Position numbers and translations under genes: made by a program. Positions 51,336 through 59,372 of a DNA stretch of 64,000 nucleotides are shown here, one piece after another. The stretch comes from Planctomycetaceae bacterium (GTDB lineage Bacteria; Planctomycetota; Planctomycetia; Gemmatales; Gemmataceae), in NCBI GenBank assembly GCA_013823135.1, contig PNLP01000034.1:1-64000 (forward strand), given 5' to 3'. Each line of letters begins with the position of its first letter. Positions within the stretch are counted from its first letter, which is position 1. The notes under the pieces are model-generated. The model was given only the letters and a program-made list of their open reading frames with translations. It did not search any database and was not told the origin of the DNA.

Positions 51336-53003
51336 ATGCGGAATCGCACCCGAGATTACATCATCCTTCTGGCGGTAGCCGCCATCCTCACCCTGCCGAA
51401 CCTTGGGGCTGTCAGCCTCTGGGACATGGACGAGGGCGTCAACGCCCAGGCCGCCCGCGAAATGCGTGAAGCCGATACCTGGGTGATCCCAACTTTCAAT
51501 TACCAACTGCGCACTGCAAAGCCGGTCATGCTGTACTGGCTTCAGCGTGCCAGCTACGCCGCATTCGGGGTGAACGAATGGTCGGCGCGACTACCATCCG
51601 TGCTCGCAAGCTGGCTGATCGTCCTCATGATCTATGAGCTCGCTCGCCAGATGTTCGGCCGCAGCACGGGGCTCCTCGCCGGGGTGGTTCTCGCATCGGT
51701 GAGCCACTTCTCGTTCCTGGCTCATGCGGCAACGCCCGACGCAACATTGCTGATGTACACGTGCCTCACGTATCTCGCGTTCTGGACATTCCACCGGAAC
51801 AACTCCCGAGCGTGGTGGGTGCCCACGGCCGCGGCGTGCGGACTGGCGATGCTGACCAAAGGCCCGGTGGGGGTCGCGTTGCCGGGCGTCGTCTTCTTCC
51901 TCTACTTCGCGTGGAATCGAGAACTTGGCCGACTCCTCGACCGCAGGTTCTTCCTGGCATCCGTGGTCTTCATCTTCGTGGCGATCCCCTGGTATGCGTT
52001 GGTCGCGAGCGAAACACGCGGCGAGTGGCTGGCCGCGTTCTTCGGCAACGAGAACGTGAACCGGTTCCTCAGCCCGATGGAAGGGCACCGGGGCGGTCCG
52101 TGGTTCTACCCGGTGGCGATCTTCGTGCTGTTCGCCCCGTGGACCGCGTTCCTGATCGGGGCCGTGTGGTATGGTGCGAAGGCGACTCGTTCTACCCAAA
52201 CGGGAGAGGGGGAGATGGGGAGAGGGGGAGACACGGAGACAAACTCAGAAGGTGTTCGCCCGTACCGATTCCTGGTTTGTTGGGCGGTGGCCTATCTGGT
52301 GTTCTTCTCGGCGGCGGCCACGAAGTTGCCCAATTACGTCTTCCCGGTTTACCCCGCGCTGGCGATCCTGACCGCCCGATTCATCATCCGATGGCGAGAC
52401 GGCGAACTGACCGTGCCGCAGTGGATGATGCCTGCTGCCGCCGCCGGGTTGGTCGTGAATGGATTGATCGTTGTGGGTGGAATGCTGTTCGCGGAACGGC
52501 TTTTCCCAGGACTGGGGATTTGGGCGTTGCTGGGGCTTGCACCCGCAGCGGGCGGCATTGCGATGGCCTGGTACCTGCGGAAAGGCGACCGGAACGCGGC
52601 TGTCGTTGCCGTAAGTGTTGCAGCGATTGCATTCGTGAGCGTGCTTGTGGCCTGGGTGCCGGGGGTTGTCGAACGTCAGCGAGCACCGCGTGATCTGGTG
52701 CGGGCAACCGGCCTCTCCGACCCGACACGCGAGTTCCGGATCGCGTCGTACGCGTGGTTCGAGCCAAGCGTGGTCTTCTACACGGGGCGTGAGGTGGGCC
52801 GACTCGATTCGCCGTCTGCAGTCCGCGATTTCCTGGCCATCCCGACACCAGGGTATCTGTTTGTAGCCGGGAATGTGTGGGACGAAATCGCAACCGCGAC
52901 ACCCGGTCCCTACCGCGTCTTGGCACGGAAATATGACTTTTTGAAGCGCTGTGAGGTTGTGGTCGTGACCAACACGCCGTCAGCCGACGTTGCGGTGAAG
53001 TGA
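51336..53003 (+). CDS. GT39-type polyprenyl-phosphate-sugar glycosyltransferase (ArnT/PMT-like)
   Basis: A 555-residue integral membrane enzyme with about 10-12 transmembrane helices. The acidic motif in the first external loop is present (LWDMDEGVNAQAARE, D32 and E33), as in ArnT and protein O-mannosyltransferases, followed by PVMLYWLQRASYAAFGVNEWSARLPS. It transfers a sugar from a polyprenyl-phosphate donor onto lipid A or protein. Near residues 289-304 there is a strange TGEGEMGRGGDTET stretch coded by a GGGAGAGG repeat, in frame and not expected in the family. AAAGGGAG 5 bases upstream supports ATG 51336. Confidence 0.87.
   Translation: MRNRTRDYIILLAVAAILTLPNLGAVSLWDMDEGVNAQAAREMREADTWVIPTFNYQLRTAKPVMLYWLQRASYAAFGVNEWSARLPSVLASWLIVLMIYELARQMFGRSTGLLAGVVLASVSHFSFLAHAATPDATLLMYTCLTYLAFWTFHRNNSRAWWVPTAAACGLAMLTKGPVGVALPGVVFFLYFAWNRELGRLLDRRFFLASVVFIFVAIPWYALVASETRGEWLAAFFGNENVNRFLSPMEGHRGGPWFYPVAIFVLFAPWTAFLIGAVWYGAKATRSTQTGEGEMGRGGDTETNSEGVRPYRFLVCWAVAYLVFFSAAATKLPNYVFPVYPALAILTARFIIRWRDGELTVPQWMMPAAAAGLVVNGLIVVGGMLFAERLFPGLGIWALLGLAPAAGGIAMAWYLRKGDRNAAVVAVSVAAIAFVSVLVAWVPGVVERQRAPRDLVRATGLSDPTREFRIASYAWFEPSVVFYTGREVGRLDSPSAVRDFLAIPTPGYLFVAGNVWDEIATATPGPYRVLARKYDFLKRCEVVVVTNTPSADVAVK
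52202..52247. repeat. Purine-rich repeat inserted in frame in the GT39 gene
   Basis: About 46 bases of GGGAGAGGGGGAGA and GACACGGAGAC units within the coding sequence. The last part matches one arm of the intergenic purine-rich hairpins at 22950 and 36636. The reading frame stays open, adding about 15 Gly/Glu/Thr residues to a loop between two transmembrane helices. No matching inverse arm lies nearby. Confidence 0.75.
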
Positions 53004-53060
53004 ATAACGATCAGATGGAGTTGGCCTCGGTGAGGCCAGTCTTCGCGAGGGGAACGCAAA

Positions 53061-53084
53061 CCGGGGTCACAGACCCCGGCTACA
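53061..53084. repeat. CCGGGGTCACAGACCCCGG hairpin
   Basis: Stem CCGGGGTC / GACCCCGG followed by CTACA. The same sequence occurs inverted at 60073-60095. It lies between the convergent genes ending at 53003 and 53095 and could stop transcription from either. Confidence 0.8.
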
Positions 53085-53094
53085 GTGCAACCAA

Positions 53095-53358
53095 TCAGGA
53101 ACGTGAATCGCTCGGAGTGAAGATCGTCCATGTCGCCGAGGCGAGCGGACTGCCGATCAGAGTGCCAAAGAGCCCACCGATTTCGGCGGGAAGGAAACTT
53201 CCAGCGGCAAGCGCAGCACCAGCAAACGCTCCGCAAATAGCCCCAGCCATCGCGACGATCATAAATCTCCGCTCAGCGAGCGAAGTCTTGGTGTTTGAGT
53301 CAATCGCGAGGTCGGAGTTCGCGTAGTTAAAATTGCCGAAGGTGCCGGCTGTCGCCAT
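53095..53358 (-). CDS. Small membrane protein of unknown function
   Basis: An 87-residue protein with a polar first 30 residues, then two Ala/Gly-rich hydrophobic segments (MIVAMAGAICGAFAGAALAAG and IGGLFGTLIGSPLASATW) typical of small helical-hairpin membrane proteins. AGGGG 7 bases before ATG 53358 fixes the start; the much longer open frame to 53721 is not coding-like. No family is recognised. Confidence 0.65.
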   Translation of the reverse strand: MATAGTFGNFNYANSDLAIDSNTKTSLAERRFMIVAMAGAICGAFAGAALAAGSFLPAEIGGLFGTLIGSPLASATWTIFTPSDSRS

Positions 53359-53815
53359 CAGAGTCCCCTTTCGTTCCCGCAAACTAGCGCCTGCGGAAAA
53401 GAATTGTTTTGCGGTCCCCTTCGTCAGAGGACGTATCGCAACTTGCCCCGCGAGAACTGCCTGTCGCGCGAGAGGCAATGGAATGATCCCTACTACTATT
53501 CGACACCATTCCTTCACATAATCTACACAATCATTTCGAAACCACAAGTCCATTCTCAAAAATTCCGTGGGTTTGGGCTTGACGAATCTGGAACCGCAAG
53601 AAAGATCCTGGATTTCAAGGCGTTTGCGAGGTTGGCCCAACCGTGTGGCTTCACAGAAAACCTCACCAGAATCGCTCCGGGGCAGCCTCGCCTGCGAGAT
53701 TCTGTGTGAAGACGCCTTCACATTGTGAAGGGTGTTTGCCCCGACTGTGAAGACGGCGACCGCGACGTGTGCGGCAGGTTTCCGTTGAATGAGTTCATCT
53801 CACGGAGGCTGCACG
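53359..53815. other. Divergent intergenic region before surE
   Basis: 457 bases with lower GC than the surroundings. Near its right end are three TGTGAAG units (53705, 53723 and 53746), the first pairing with CTTCACA at 53716-53722 in a small hairpin. GGAGG at 53804-53808 is the surE Shine-Dalgarno. No clear promoter or ORF. Confidence 0.55.
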
Positions 53816-54586
53816 ATGCGGATTCTGCTCACGAACGACGACGGCATTTACGCTCCGGGCCTGCGAGCACTTCGGCACGAACTCCAGAAACTCGGCACGG
53901 TCACGGTCGTCGCCCCCGCCACGGAGCAGAGTGCCGCGGGGCACTCCGTCACGCTGTTGAATCCGCTTCTGGTTAGCGAAGTCTTCGAGGACGACGGCAC
54001 AACGTTCATCGGCTGGGCGGTCGAGGGTCGCCCGGCGGACTGCGTGAAGCTCGCGCTTCTCGAACTGCTCCCGGAGCAACCCGATGTCATCATCAGCGGC
54101 ATGAACGCCGGCAGCAACGCCGGCATCAACGTGCTGTATTCCGGCACCGTGGCGGCCGCGATCGAGGGGGCGTTCTACCGCCACACCGCGATTGCCGTGT
54201 CGCTGGAATACGACAAGAAGATCTACGATTTCGCCACGGCCGCGAAGTACGGTCGTCAGGTCATCGAGCAGATCCTCGCAAAGAAGCCCGCCGACGGCAG
54301 CCTGTTCAACGTGAACATTCCAGTGCTGGAACGTGGCCCGATCAAGGGCGTGAAAGTGCTTCCGCAGAACGTGTCGCCGTACACCGAGAAGTTCGACCGC
54401 CGGGTGAACCCGCGTGGTCGCACCTACTTCTGGACGAGTCCGGATTTCCTGTGCCCCGACCCGCACCCTGGCACCGACGTGGAAGCGCTCGCCGATGGCT
54501 ACATCACCGTGACCCCGCTCAAGTTCGACCTGACCGACCACGTGCGATTGGCAGAGTTGCAGGCGAGGGAGTGGAAAGTGGGATAA
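53816..54586 (+). CDS. surE: 5'/3'-nucleotidase SurE
   Basis: A 256-residue enzyme that dephosphorylates nucleoside monophosphates and has exopolyphosphatase activity; linked to stationary-phase survival. The metal site is complete: D8 and D9 in LLTNDDGI, S39 in ATEQSAAGH, N97 in ISGMNAGSNAG. VNPRGRTYFW and the late DGYITVTPL are also family-typical. GGAGG 7 bases upstream supports ATG 53816. Appears monocistronic. Confidence 0.95.
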   Translation: MRILLTNDDGIYAPGLRALRHELQKLGTVTVVAPATEQSAAGHSVTLLNPLLVSEVFEDDGTTFIGWAVEGRPADCVKLALLELLPEQPDVIISGMNAGSNAGINVLYSGTVAAAIEGAFYRHTAIAVSLEYDKKIYDFATAAKYGRQVIEQILAKKPADGSLFNVNIPVLERGPIKGVKVLPQNVSPYTEKFDRRVNPRGRTYFWTSPDFLCPDPHPGTDVEALADGYITVTPLKFDLTDHVRLAELQAREWKVG

Positions 54587-54900
54587 CAAGCTCACCGCAT
54601 CAGTTTTGAAGCTGCGATTTCTTGGTTTTATCAGCCGCGGATGCGGCGACCGAGTGTAGCCAGGGGTGCAGCGAACGAAGTGAGCAAACCCCTGGTCCGA
54701 AGCCTACCGTGAAATGAAGCCCCGGATGGGGCGACGGACACCACGCATGTCGTTGTTTCTGTCGCCCCTCCGGGGCTTGGGCCTTTTGTGGGGCATAGCT
54801 TTCCAGGGGTTGCGTTCGCTTCGCTCACTCCACCCCTGGCTACACTCGGTCGCCGCATCCGCGGCTACAAAACAATCTCGCAACTTCAAAAAATTAAGCA
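54587..54900. other. Gap after surE filled by a nested inverted repeat
   Basis: 314 bases, of which 234 belong to the element at 54633-54866. The remaining flanks are short and show no ORF or promoter. Plus-strand genes lie on both sides. Confidence 0.6.
54633..54866. repeat. 234-base element with 36-bp perfect terminal inverted repeats
   Basis: Arms 54633-54668 and 54831-54866 are perfect complements over 36 bases (AGCCGCGGATGCGGCGAC at the outside). Inside are further pairs: AGCCCCGGATGGGGCGAC near 54718 with GTCGCCCC-TCCGGGGCT near 54760, and CCCCTGG / CCAGGGG units. No ORF or transposase is present. It resembles a non-autonomous mobile element or a long structured RNA. Confidence 0.88.
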
Positions 54901-55299
54901 ATGGTTATAGCCATGAGCAAACTTCGCTGGCTCCGCCCTTGGCATCCGGTGTCGGGGTTGCTCTTCGGCTACCTCTTCGGGGTGGTCTGGTGCTTCACGC
55001 TGTTCTGCCTGCTTGATGGGTGGAACATCTCACTTCGCCACGCGAGCGGAGGCTTCCTCTTCGCTGGCTTCTGGGCTGTGTTCTGGGGGCTATCCGGGTT
55101 GGCTTGTCATGCTTTGCCCGGATACGACGGCACCACTGCTTCCGTGTTGTCGATCATCTGCGGGCATGTGTATCCACTCGCGTGCGGTGCCCTGGATGGT
55201 TGGGTGTTCGTCACGATCCCGTTTTACACGACGATGGCAGCTCTTCCGTGTCATTGGGCATTGGTCCTTATCGCATCGATCCGGGGGCGAGTTGAATAA
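54901..55299 (+). CDS. Small membrane protein of unknown function
   Basis: A 132-residue protein with four probable transmembrane segments (SGLLFGYLFGVVWCFTLFCL, FLFAGFWAVFWGLSGLA, VLSIICGHVYPLA, WVFVTIPFYTTMAALP) and short charged ends (SKLRWLRPWH, SIRGRVE). The start may be ATG 54901 or ATG 54913; neither has a clear Shine-Dalgarno. It is followed at once by the 25-bp hairpin shared with uvrC. Not recognised; that it is a real gene rests on length and clean helical layout. Confidence 0.6.
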   Translation: MVIAMSKLRWLRPWHPVSGLLFGYLFGVVWCFTLFCLLDGWNISLRHASGGFLFAGFWAVFWGLSGLACHALPGYDGTTASVLSIICGHVYPLACGALDGWVFVTIPFYTTMAALPCHWALVLIASIRGRVE

Positions 55300-55302
55300 C
55301 CC

Positions 55303-55362
55303 CACAAGCCCGCAGCGCAAGCAAGGGCAATGCTGGACCCTTGCTTGCGCTGCGGGCTTGTG
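55303..55362. terminator. 25-bp perfect hairpin between convergent genes
   Basis: Arms 55303-55327 and 55338-55362 pair perfectly over 25 bases (CACAAGCCCGCAGCGCAAGC at the base). It lies 3 bases after the membrane protein gene and 4 bases before the uvrC stop, in position to terminate both. There is a short A-run but no long T-run. Confidence 0.8.
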
Positions 55363-55366
55363 AAAA

Positions 55367-56689
55367 TCACTCCCCAGTCATCCGCTTGCGGCGCAGCATG
55401 TGGTGGTAGTGCTGTGCGAAGCGGTGGGACTCGTCGCGGACGTACTGCAACAGCCGCAATGCTGCCGAATGGCGGCTCAGTTTGATCGACTCGGACTCGC
55501 CGGGGCGGAAGATTTCCTCCTCTTGCTTCGCCAGCGAAATCACGCACGGCGGGTCGATGCCGAGGTTCTTGAACGCTTCCATCGCCGCGTTCAACTGCCC
55601 CTTGCCGCCGTCGATCAGCAGGATATCGGGGAAGACCTCGTCTTCCTCGTTCAGTCGGCGGAAGCGCCGCGTCACCACTTCCCGCATACTCGCGAAATCG
55701 TCCACCCCCTCCACTGATTTGATCTTGAACCGCCGGTAGCCCGGCTTGAATGGCAACCCGTCGAGGAACGACACCAGCGACGCCACCGTGTCCGTGCCGC
55801 TGATGTGCGCGATGTCCATCCCTTCGATGGTGCGGGGCGTCTTCGCCAGCCCGAGCGTCTTGCGTAGCCCGTGCAACCCTTTCTTGGGGTCGATCGGGAA
55901 CACTTCAGGTTGAACGTCGGTCTTCGAGTCGCCCCGCAGGTCGAGGTTCCGGAGTGACGCCACCTCGTCGCGGATGCGCTTGGCCTTCTCGAAGTTCAGG
56001 TCTTCGCTCGCGGCCACCATCTCGCGTTCCATGCGGCGGATCAGTTTGTCCTTCTTCCCCTCCAGCACGAAGATCAGCTTCTTGATTTGCGTGCGGTACT
56101 CGACTCGTGTGACCCGGAAGTTGCACGGGGCCGTACAGCGACGAATGCTGTGCAGCAGACACGGCCGGAACCACTTCCACTTCGTCTCGGACGATTTGAT
56201 GTCGAGCGTGCAACTGCGGAACTGCAAGAGCCGCTGCAGCACGTCCACCGCCATCCGCAGGCTGCGTGTGTTCGTGAACGGCCCGTAGAGCCGCACGCCT
56301 TTTTGCCGCGGCTTGCGGGTGATCTCGACCCGCGGGAATTCTTCGCGGGTGCGGATTTGCAGGTACGGGAAGGTCTTGTCGTCCTTCAAGTCCTTGTTGA
56401 ACTTCGGCCGCAGGTCTTTGATCATCCGCGCTTCGGTGAACATCGCCGCGATGGGATCGGCCGTTTCGATGAAGTCGATGTCCTTGATGAAGCCGATCCA
56501 GTCGCGGATGCGGGCGTCGTTCGCGGCTTCCTTCGAGAAGTACGAGCCGGCCCGGCTGCGGAGGCTCTTCGCCTTGCCGACGTAGATCACGTTGCCCGCA
56601 CTGTCCTTCATCAAGTAGACGCCCGGCCCCATCGGGAACGTGCGAACCTTGACGGCGGGATCGTTGGGATCAGGTGCTGACTCGGACAT
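55367..56689 (-). CDS. uvrC: UvrC excinuclease subunit, short form without C-terminal HhH domain
   Basis: A 440-residue DNA repair nuclease-like protein. The GIY-YIG domain is at the N-terminus (PGVYLMKD, VIYVGKAKSLRSR, residues 22-46), a Cys-rich patch (PCLLHSIRRCTAPC) follows, then the UVR UvrB-binding helix pair (LIRRMEREMVAASEDLNFEKAKRIRDEV) and the RNase H-like domain (IEGMDIAHISGTDTVASLV, LLIDGGKGQL). It stops at MLRRKRMTGE, where other UvrC proteins continue into the DNA-binding HhH pair, and normal UvrC is about 600 residues. ATG 56689 is chosen (GGAG 8 bases before). Confidence 0.88.
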   Translation of the reverse strand: MSESAPDPNDPAVKVRTFPMGPGVYLMKDSAGNVIYVGKAKSLRSRAGSYFSKEAANDARIRDWIGFIKDIDFIETADPIAAMFTEARMIKDLRPKFNKDLKDDKTFPYLQIRTREEFPRVEITRKPRQKGVRLYGPFTNTRSLRMAVDVLQRLLQFRSCTLDIKSSETKWKWFRPCLLHSIRRCTAPCNFRVTRVEYRTQIKKLIFVLEGKKDKLIRRMEREMVAASEDLNFEKAKRIRDEVASLRNLDLRGDSKTDVQPEVFPIDPKKGLHGLRKTLGLAKTPRTIEGMDIAHISGTDTVASLVSFLDGLPFKPGYRRFKIKSVEGVDDFASMREVVTRRFRRLNEEDEVFPDILLIDGGKGQLNAAMEAFKNLGIDPPCVISLAKQEEEIFRPGESESIKLSRHSAALRLLQYVRDESHRFAQHYHHMLRRKRMTGE

Positions 56690-56809
56690 GCTGCAACTCC
56701 GCGGGTACTGCTCCATTGTAGACAGGCATCGCCCCGCATCGCTCAAGACGGATTGTGCCAGACTTGCACACGGCTGTAACGCGTTGCCACATTGCTCAAT
56801 CTGGAGGAA

Positions 56810-58330
56810 ATGCTCAACCTGAACAGCAACCCTGTCGATTCTTCCGTGTGTGATGGCTCTCCCACGGAGCGAATCGACATGGACGACGCCTCGGCCGATC
56901 TCCTGCCCACCTCGGCCATACCTGGACCCAAGCGGCTCTCGATCGTCGGGGGGATCTGGGAGCAAGTGAAGTTCGACCGCGATCCGGTCCGATACATGTA
57001 TGGCCTGCGTGCGCAATACGGCGATCTCACGCGCTTCCAGAATCGCCTCGGCACCATGCTCCTGGCCATCGGGCCGGAGTACAACCGCCAGCTCCACCAG
57101 GAAACCGATCTCTTCCACTCGCGGCCGTTCGTGCTCCCCGGTGGCAAGCACACCTCGCAGCACCGATTGCGGCAGAGCATTTTCTCGCTGAACGAAGCTG
57201 AACACAAGCGAATGCGGCACCAACTGCTGCCGGTGTTCCAGCGTTCCATGATGGATTTGCACCAACACTCCATCCGCAAGCACGTCGAGAACTCGGTTTC
57301 CACCTGGCAACCTGGGCAGGCCCGCAATCTCCACCGCGACATGCACCTGATGGTGTGGAACGTGGTCCGCGATCTGCTCTACGGCCTGGACGATGGCACC
57401 GCAACCGAAGCGCTCCACGAGGGGATGGAACACTGGATGCTCCAGACGTTCTCGCCGTGGGTGCGGGCGTTCCCGGTGAACCTCCCGTTCACGCCATACA
57501 ACCGCATGATGCAGGATGCGAACCGCCTGGAACGGAAGTTCCTCGACCTGATGCGGAAGCGCCGCGCCCAGGGAGTCGAAGGGAACGACGCACTCGCCGC
57601 ATTGCTGCGCTTCAAAACCTCGGACGGCAAGGAAGTCCCCGTCGAGTTGCTCGTCGGTCACGCACTGATCCTGTTCCTCGTCGCCTACGAGACGACGGGC
57701 AACACCCTGACGTGGACGCTGTTCCTGCTGTCGCAATTCCCACAAGCCCAGCAGGACGTACTAGACGAATTGCAGGCACTCGGGCCGAACCCGTCTTACG
57801 ACAAGCTCGAACAGGCTCCGATGCTGGCGCGAGTGTTGAAGGAGAGCACACGACTCCTGCCCGCGGTGCCGTATAGCCGGCGGCTCGCGTCGCGGGATGG
57901 TGCCTTCGGCCGATACCAGATCCCGAAGAAGACGCGCGTGATCTTCAGCCACTACATGACGCACCACCTACCCGAGATATACTCAAATCCCGAGCGGTTC
58001 GACCCCGCCCGGTGGGAGACGATCAAGCCATCGCCGTCGGAGTTCATGCCGTTCGGGTCGGGGGTGCGAACGTGCCTGGGGTCGTCGCTCGCGCAGTGCG
58101 TGATCAAGCTGGCGATTGCCCACATTCTGCCGCGGTGGAAGATCAACGTCGTGCCGCACACACAGGTCGATCGGCACATGGGAATCTCGCTCGGGCCGCG
58201 GAACGGTATCCCGGTCGTGATTTCACGCCAGGATCGGGATTTACACAAATCTCCGATCACCGGTAACATCCGCGACATGGTGGAGATCGATCATCCGGAG
58301 CCTGCGAAGCGCACCCGCATTGCGGCTTGA
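56810..58330 (+). CDS. Cytochrome P450
   Basis: A 506-residue soluble haem monooxygenase. The I-helix has LFLVAYETTGNTLTW, the ExxR is E345-x-x-R348 (KESTRLLP), and the haem loop is FGSGVRTCLGSSLA with C422 as thiolate ligand. The ERFDPARWE segment before it is typical of class I/CYP4-like enzymes. Substrate unknown. GGAGGA sits just before ATG 56810, with tight spacing; ATG 56879 is a possible alternative. A free-standing acyltransferase domain is encoded 169 bases downstream on the same strand. Confidence 0.92.
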   Translation: MLNLNSNPVDSSVCDGSPTERIDMDDASADLLPTSAIPGPKRLSIVGGIWEQVKFDRDPVRYMYGLRAQYGDLTRFQNRLGTMLLAIGPEYNRQLHQETDLFHSRPFVLPGGKHTSQHRLRQSIFSLNEAEHKRMRHQLLPVFQRSMMDLHQHSIRKHVENSVSTWQPGQARNLHRDMHLMVWNVVRDLLYGLDDGTATEALHEGMEHWMLQTFSPWVRAFPVNLPFTPYNRMMQDANRLERKFLDLMRKRRAQGVEGNDALAALLRFKTSDGKEVPVELLVGHALILFLVAYETTGNTLTWTLFLLSQFPQAQQDVLDELQALGPNPSYDKLEQAPMLARVLKESTRLLPAVPYSRRLASRDGAFGRYQIPKKTRVIFSHYMTHHLPEIYSNPERFDPARWETIKPSPSEFMPFGSGVRTCLGSSLAQCVIKLAIAHILPRWKINVVPHTQVDRHMGISLGPRNGIPVVISRQDRDLHKSPITGNIRDMVEIDHPEPAKRTRIAA

Positions 58331-58344
58331 TCCGGGCAAGATTC

Positions 58345-58472
58345 GGATTAACCACAGAGTCACAGAGAGCACAGAGAGAAAACCAAACACTGAGGGAATG
58401 CAGGGTTTGGAAACACTCTTCTCTCGGCCTTTTGTCTTGCCTCTGTGCTCTCTGTGCCTCTGTGGTTAATCC
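58345..58472. repeat. 32-bp hairpin of CACAGAG repeats
   Basis: Arms 58345-58376 and 58441-58472 pair at 31 of 32 positions (GGATTAACCACAGAG at the base), with a 64-base loop. The arms are tandem CACAGAG units. Lies between the P450 gene and the acyltransferase-domain gene. Confidence 0.92.
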
Positions 58473-58499
58473 GGATTTCCGCTCAGTCTGAGGGTACCC

Positions 58500-59273
58500 A
58501 TGAAATCCGTGAGTGGTCGTTCGATCTCGCTGTCGGCCCCACGCCGTATGGTCAGCGACCTGCTCCACATCAGCCGGCAGATCCCGCTGATCCCCGGCGA
58601 ACGCACGATGCAACTCGCGAAGGTTGTGGAAGCCCGCAAGGCCGCCACGCCGCGACCGAGTTGGTGCGCGATGTTCGTCAAGGCGATGGCAGTGGTCGCG
58701 GCCCGCCATCCCGAAGCCCGGCGCGTCTTTCTGACCCGCCCGTGGCACCGGATGTACGAGTACAACGAGAACATCGTCAGCGTGGTCGTCGAACGCGACT
58801 GCCACGGCGAACCGGGGTTGTTCCTGGCTCGCTTCCACTCGCCGGAAAAGATGTCGCTGGCCGAGATCGACGCCCAGTTGCGGAAGTTCAAGGAACGGCC
58901 CATTGAGGAACTGTCCGCGTTCCAGAACGCTCTGCGCATGGCCCGGATGCCATTGTTCGTGCGTCGTGGGTTTTGGTCCCTGCTGATGAACTGGATGCCC
59001 AGGTTGCGCGCGAAGTTTATCGGCAACCTTGGTATCAGCCTCACCGCCGGGATGGGTGGCGTGGCGTTGTCGCTGCTTACGCCGTGGACCTTCACGGTCT
59101 TCTACGACGCATTTGATGACGACGGTTCGCTGAAGTTCCGCGTCATGTTCGACCACCGAGTCATGGACGGTCGATTGGTGTGCCGAATGGGGCGGGAGAT
59201 TGAGCAGGAAATGTGCGGCGCGATTCTTCAAGAAGTTCGCGGCATGAAGCCCGTGACACAAGCCGCCGCCTGA
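58500..59273 (+). CDS. Free-standing 2-oxoacid dehydrogenase-type acyltransferase (E2 catalytic domain)
   Basis: A 257-residue protein matching the chloramphenicol-acetyltransferase-like catalytic domain of dihydrolipoyl acyltransferases, with the active-site DHRVMDG at 218-224 (H219, D223). There is no lipoyl domain and no E1-binding domain, so it cannot be a normal E2 core subunit alone. The N-terminal half (ISLSAPRRMVSDLLHISRQIP) is more basic than usual. Downstream of a P450, it could acylate a hydroxylated product or fatty-acyl substrate; this is inference. Start 58500 follows GGGTACCC without a clear Shine-Dalgarno. Confidence 0.8.
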   Translation: MKSVSGRSISLSAPRRMVSDLLHISRQIPLIPGERTMQLAKVVEARKAATPRPSWCAMFVKAMAVVAARHPEARRVFLTRPWHRMYEYNENIVSVVVERDCHGEPGLFLARFHSPEKMSLAEIDAQLRKFKERPIEELSAFQNALRMARMPLFVRRGFWSLLMNWMPRLRAKFIGNLGISLTAGMGGVALSLLTPWTFTVFYDAFDDDGSLKFRVMFDHRVMDGRLVCRMGREIEQEMCGAILQEVRGMKPVTQAAA

Positions 59274-59294
59274 GCTCAGAACAAATTCGATATG

Positions 59295-59357
59295 CGAAGT
59301 ATGAAATCCGAAACAAAGCCAACATGGTCCGGCTTTGTTTCGGATTTTCGTACTTCG
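59295..59357. repeat. Imperfect CGAAGTATGAAATCCGAAAC hairpin
   Basis: The left arm 59295-59320 (CGAAGTATGAAATCCG ...) pairs with 59331-59357 with one or two bulges, and the centre AACAAAGCC / GGCTTTGTT is perfect. Lies between convergent genes. The AT-rich sequence differs from other hairpins here. Confidence 0.85.
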
Positions 59358-59372
59358 AGTTTTCCCCCCGCG

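Noticed and set aside
54633..54866. Insertion sequence
   Set aside because: The inverted ends are good, but there is no room for or trace of a transposase, so only a non-autonomous or structured element can be claimed.
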